From positions 1 through 16,981 of the forward strand of contig CAUDEL010000061.1 in assembly GCA_958448555.1 (NCBI GenBank): a stretch of DNA of 16,981 nucleotides. The letters run 5' to 3'. The position numbers were made by a program, and so were the translations under genes. Of the stretch, positions 14,369 to 16,981 are shown in pieces. Position 1 is the first letter of the stretch. Each line of letters begins with the position of its first letter. The notes under the pieces are model-generated. The model was given only the letters and a program-made list of their open reading frames with translations. It made no database searches and was not told the DNA's origin. This stretch comes from Limiplasma sp958448555 (GTDB taxonomy: Bacteria; Bacillota; Clostridia; Christensenellales; Aristaeellaceae).

Positions 14369-14463
14369 GCTTTCAAAGGAATGTTTCTTTAATTAGACAA
14401 TAAAGAGTCTGAAAACCGTAGTTCTCAGACAAAGTGTGGCAAATGACCCTAATTGTGATATAA

Positions 14464-14496
14464 GTGAACCCCCTTTGGCGTAAGGGGGTTCACTTT
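14464..14496. terminator. 12-bp perfect inverted repeat
   Basis: GTGAACCCCCTT (14464-14475) and AAGGGGGTTCAC (14482-14493) pair perfectly around a 6-nt loop, with TTT after it on the plus strand and TTATAT on the minus strand. It may be a terminator in either direction. A partial echo of the arm (AGAGGGTTCGCTC) follows at about 14503-14515. Confidence 0.5.
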
Positions 14497-14536
14497 GCGC
14501 CAAGAGGGTTCGCTCAGCTTTAACTTGTTTGGAGAC

Positions 14537-14582
14537 TTGAAAGCCGAAAGTCAATGTGCTACAATATAGTCAAAAATTTGAC
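14537..14582 (+). promoter_or_regulatory. promoter and palindromic operator of the second MarR operon
   Basis: TTGAAA (14537-14542) and TACAAT (14560-14565) are 17 bp apart. Four bases after the -10 lies the perfect palindrome GTCAAAAATTTGAC (14569-14582), covering the expected start point. Its position and the MarR gene downstream suggest an autoregulatory operator. Confidence 0.75.
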
Positions 14583-14611
14583 CGTAAAGAAACGGACTAA
14601 GGTGGTGGGTT

Positions 14612-15079
14612 ATGACGAAGGAAGATAGGAAAAATGCTTATCTTTATTGCAAGTTCCGAGACGAACAGTTTGCCCTCTATGATGAATACGCCAAACACCA
14701 CGGCATGATGATGAAAACACTGCTGGTGGTTAATGTCCTCTTTTATGATGCTTTTTACCATCAGGGCGGCATGACCCAGAAGGAAATCTGTCAGCGGACA
14801 TTTCAATCCAAACAGACGGTCAATCTGATTATCAAAAACCTGCTTGCGCAGAATTATGTGACGGTTACCGAAATGCCGGAGAACAAGCGGAACAAGCTCG
14901 TTCAGATGACGGAAGCCGGGCAAGCCTACTGCGAAAAAATCGTTCACCACATTACCTGGGCGGAAGACACGGCCATGTCCATGTTTACACCGGAACAGCA
15001 GCGGCAGCTCATCGACCTGTCCCGGACATTCACAAAAAACCTGACTAGGCTGGTCAATCAGGAAACGGAGGATATGTAA
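14612..15079 (+). CDS. MarR-family transcriptional regulator
   Basis: Winged-helix regulator (155 aa). The DNA-binding part spans about 50-105: GGMTQKEICQRTFQSKQTVNLIIKNLLAQNYV as helix-turn-helix, then EMPENKRNKLVQMTEAGQAYCEKI as wing with the usual basic turn. Helices at 8-45 and 110-150 would dimerise. The ATG at 14612 has an AAGGTGGTG ribosome site. The stop codon is directly followed by the nitroreductase ATG with no gap. Codon use is less GC-rich than in the genes to the left. It probably represses its own operon through the palindrome at 14569-14582. The inducer cannot be read from sequence. Confidence 0.9.
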   Translation: MTKEDRKNAYLYCKFRDEQFALYDEYAKHHGMMMKTLLVVNVLFYDAFYHQGGMTQKEICQRTFQSKQTVNLIIKNLLAQNYVTVTEMPENKRNKLVQMTEAGQAYCEKIVHHITWAEDTAMSMFTPEQQRQLIDLSRTFTKNLTRLVNQETEDM

Positions 15080-15706
15080 ATGGAGTTTTATGAAGCAATC
15101 AAGAAAAGAAGGACGGTTCGGGAGTTTCTGGATAAAGAGGTGGATTTTGAAGCGATCAAGCGAATTTTAGAGGCGGGCAATCTGGCGCCTACCTGGAACC
15201 ACAACCGCAACTGGAGCTATATTGTTCTGAGAATAGACGAGGAAAAGGAATACGCCTTTGAATATGCGAAAAAGATTGCTGGCAAGTTCGATGCCGAAAA
15301 ATATCTGAACACGCCGAGACCATACCCAACGACACTTGCTCAGAAAATGTACGGTTATGCGATGCCGCGGCAGTATACGATGCTCAAAGAGGCGCCGTAT
15401 GTGGTTATCCCTGTATTCAAGTGTAAGGAACTGAATGGCAAATATGTATCCAAACTGAATCCGTTTTCCACGATCTGGTGCGTGATTGAGAATATATTTC
15501 TGGCGGCAACTGCGGAGGGGCTGGGCTGCTCTATGCGGATACCGCTCAATGAAGAACATGACATCGTAAAAGCGAAATTGAAGGTGCCGCCCACTTATAT
15601 GATTCCTTTTTTTATCGGGATAGGCTACGCCGACCCAAACGAGACAGTGCTGGAGCAAAATGTGGCCAATCTTGATAAACAACTGCACTATGGCAGATGG
15701 AAATAA
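15080..15706 (+). CDS. nitroreductase-family FMN oxidoreductase
   Basis: Predicted homodimeric FMN flavoenzyme (208 aa) of the nitroreductase family, using NAD(P)H to reduce nitro compounds, quinones or other acceptors. The N-terminal EAIKKRRTVREF (5-16) carries the basic FMN-phosphate contact, LAPTWNHNRNWSYIVL (35-50) the flavin-pocket segment, and AATAEGLGCSMRIPL the typical C-terminal helix and FMN-binding turn. It is translated immediately after the MarR gene (no spacing), suggesting a detoxification or redox-stress role switched by that repressor. The true substrate is unknown. Family length is normal. Confidence 0.9.
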   Translation: MEFYEAIKKRRTVREFLDKEVDFEAIKRILEAGNLAPTWNHNRNWSYIVLRIDEEKEYAFEYAKKIAGKFDAEKYLNTPRPYPTTLAQKMYGYAMPRQYTMLKEAPYVVIPVFKCKELNGKYVSKLNPFSTIWCVIENIFLAATAEGLGCSMRIPLNEEHDIVKAKLKVPPTYMIPFFIGIGYADPNETVLEQNVANLDKQLHYGRWK

Positions 15707-15729
15707 ACGAATATCCGAGGAAGGTTTCA

Positions 15730-16647
15730 ATGGAACCAATCATTCAAGAAATACAAGTAAAAAGCGTACTCACCAAATCCAATCTGCCGGTGAGCGACTA
15801 TTCCGTGAATCCCTATGTGGGCTGTACCCATGCCTGCCGGTACTGTTACGCCTCGTTCATGAAACGGTTTACCTGCCACCCGGAGCCCTGGGGGACATTC
15901 CTGGACGTGAAACACTGGCCTGAGATCAAACACCCGGAGCGGTATGCCGGGAAAGAGCTGTTTATCGGGTCTGTCACCGATCCCTATCTGCCCCAAGAAG
16001 AAGTGTTCGGGCGCACTCGTGCGCTGCTGGAGCAGTTCAAGGGCAGCGGGGTCAAAATCAGTATTGCCACCAAAAGCGACCTGGTGCTGCGGGATCTGGA
16101 TTTAATCAAAACCTTCCCGGACGCCCGTGTCTCTTGGTCGGTCAATACGCTGGATGAGGGCTTCAAAAACGATATGGACAATGCCGTCAGCATCGAGCGG
16201 CGGCTGACCGCCATGAAAGCCTTCCATGATGCTGGCATCCGCACCACCTGTTTTATCTCCCCCATTTTCCCCGGCATCACCGATGTAAAAGCCATCATCC
16301 ACCGGGCGAAGGGGCAATGCAACCTGATCTGGCTGGAAAACCTCAACCTGCGGGACAGTTACAAAGCGGTCATCCTCGATTATATCAGGGAAAGATATCC
16401 GCAGCTTATGCCGCTGTATCAAGAGATTTACCAGAAAGGAAACCGCACATATTGGGAGCTTCTGGACGGAGAACTGAAACGCTATGCCGCCGAGATTGGG
16501 CTGAACTATGTGACCAACGATGACAGTATGAAGCGGCCACTTGACGCACCTCCAATCATCGTGAACTTTTTTTATCATGAGCAGATTAAAAAGTCAGCCC
16601 AAAAGGGCGGGGACACTGCCTGGATTCCCGGAAGCCGAAGACACTAA
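15730..16647 (+). CDS. SPL-like radical SAM protein
   Basis: Radical S-adenosylmethionine enzyme (305 aa) of the spore photoproduct lyase-like family. The 4Fe-4S motif is GCTHACRYCYASF (Cys32, Cys36, Cys39, spacing CX3CX2C). SVTDPYLPQE and the ISIATKSDLVLRDLDLI segment match the radical SAM barrel. I start it at ATG 15730 (MEPIIQEIQVKS), which has an AGGAAGG box 5 nt upstream and the common family N-terminus. An ATG at 15697, overlapping the nitroreductase by 10 nt, lacks such a site. Despite the family name, many members are not shown to repair spore DNA and their reaction is unknown. Probably co-transcribed with the MarR-nitroreductase pair. Confidence 0.88.
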   Translation: MEPIIQEIQVKSVLTKSNLPVSDYSVNPYVGCTHACRYCYASFMKRFTCHPEPWGTFLDVKHWPEIKHPERYAGKELFIGSVTDPYLPQEEVFGRTRALLEQFKGSGVKISIATKSDLVLRDLDLIKTFPDARVSWSVNTLDEGFKNDMDNAVSIERRLTAMKAFHDAGIRTTCFISPIFPGITDVKAIIHRAKGQCNLIWLENLNLRDSYKAVILDYIRERYPQLMPLYQEIYQKGNRTYWELLDGELKRYAAEIGLNYVTNDDSMKRPLDAPPIIVNFFYHEQIKKSAQKGGDTAWIPGSRRH

Positions 16648-16717
16648 GTGTGCGTTTTATCCGCAGACGCGCGGGTTTGCTATTGAGAAATTATGGTTAA
16701 GGAATCGTGGCCAGGAT

Positions 16718-16753
16718 AAAACAGCCCACAAGCTGCTACACCTGTGGGCTTTT
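16718..16753. terminator. bidirectional terminator between the radical SAM gene and ssrA
   Basis: AGCCCACA (16723-16730) and TGTGGGCT (16743-16750) pair over 8 bp with a 12-nt loop. TTTTC follows on the plus strand and GTTTTATCC on the minus strand. It can end both the plus-strand MarR-nitroreductase-radical SAM operon and the converging tmRNA. Confidence 0.8.
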
Positions 16754-16764
16754 CGCTAGAAGCG

Positions 16765-16981
16765 TGGTGGAGGTGAGGGGAATCGAACCCCCGTCCGAAA
16801 GCATGCCCACACGGTTTTCTCCGAGCGCATCCATGGTTTTGGGATTCCCCTCGCCACACGCCCCATGGCGGGCTTGCGGCTACGGTAGCTTCATAATTAC
16901 GGGCGGCGCCTCAAAGCTTTGGCGCGCTCGTTCCCCGCTTCAATGACACCGTTTGCCTGACCAGCGGGCGGTCAGGGACGG
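16765..16981 (-). ncRNA. ssrA: tmRNA, 3' part (cut by window edge)
   Basis: On the minus strand the sequence ends GGGGGTTCGATTCCCCTCACCTCCACCA-like, a T-arm and acceptor 3' strand with encoded CCA at 16765-16767. These are the standard 3' end of tmRNA, which rescues stalled ribosomes. Upstream, helices consistent with the pseudoknot domain are seen, for example CCTGAC (16956-16961) with GTCAGG (16971-16976) enclosing a 9-nt loop. About 217 nt are present. The 5' acceptor strand and the tag-peptide reading frame lie beyond 16981, so the tag cannot be read. Confidence 0.93.

Larger units (their letters stand above)
14056..14536. other. gene-poor intergenic stretch of about 480 nt
   Basis: I see no convincing gene here. 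Open frames on both strands are low-complexity (Pro/Ser/Arg-rich), lack ribosome sites and run into flanking genes. The left part (14056-14370) is GC-rich, contains short inverted repeats such as those around 14179-14215, and ends in an intrinsic terminator on the plus strand (14344-14368), so it could encode an untranslated RNA or be a dispersed repeat. The right part (14371-14536) is less GC-rich with two further hairpins (about 14407-14430 and 14464-14493). Confidence 0.6.

Noticed and set aside
13975..14403. Plus-strand open frame over the intergenic stretch
   Set aside because: It overlaps the end of the lipoprotein gene, crosses two terminator hairpins, is low-complexity and lacks a ribosome site.
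15697..15729. Upstream start for the radical SAM gene
   Set aside because: No ribosome site, and the family N-terminus begins at 15730 behind AGGAAGG.
1..16981. CRISPR arrays, insertion sequences, transposases, tRNA and rRNA genes
   Set aside because: No regularly spaced repeats, no transposase-like frames and no cloverleaf or rRNA sequence were seen by eye.

Overview
The window looks like a chromosomal stretch from a GC-rich, anaerobic, low-GC-lineage Gram-positive (Firmicutes/Clostridia type), probably a gut bacterium. The reasons are strong AGGAGG ribosome binding sites, a T-box riboswitch, a MetA/MetY direct-sulfhydrylation methionine pathway, a PhoB/PhoR pair joined to pst, and a bilirubin-reductase (bil) operon of the kind known from gut Clostridia. 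No species can be named from the sequence alone.

Layout. Positions 91-1351 (minus strand) hold rpsF-ssb-rpsR, with its own promoter and a possible leader hairpin. Positions 1370-7690 (minus strand) hold a tightly packed phosphate operon, pstS-pstC-pstA-pstB-phoU-phoB-phoR, with a Pho-box-like promoter at 7726-7780. Transporter, negative regulator and two-component system are therefore made from one message. The PstS protein is odd: its two sequence halves are in swapped order compared with ordinary PstS, so it appears circularly permuted. An orphan A/T-flanked hairpin separates this promoter from the divergent methionine promoter.

Positions 7880-10609 (plus strand) carry a promoter, a T-box leader with an AUG specifier and attenuator terminator, then metY and metA. 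MetA has Glu111, the residue associated with acetyl-CoA use, which fits MetY using O-acetylhomoserine. Positions 10719-14006 (plus strand) carry a promoter with two copies of TTGACnnnGTCAA, then a MarR regulator, an Old-Yellow-Enzyme-like reductase with the HGDR active-site signature, and a flavodoxin-like protein, all overlapping by 4 nt. I read these as bilQ-bilR-bilS. A covalent-FMN-type lipoprotein gene follows 50 nt later and may be an electron-transfer partner.

Positions 14007-14536 are a gene-poor stretch with several hairpins. Positions 14537-16647 (plus strand) are a visibly less GC-rich module: a second MarR regulator, a nitroreductase and a spore-photoproduct-lyase-like radical SAM protein. 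It ends next to the 3' end of ssrA (tmRNA), which runs in from the right edge on the minus strand and is cut by the window.
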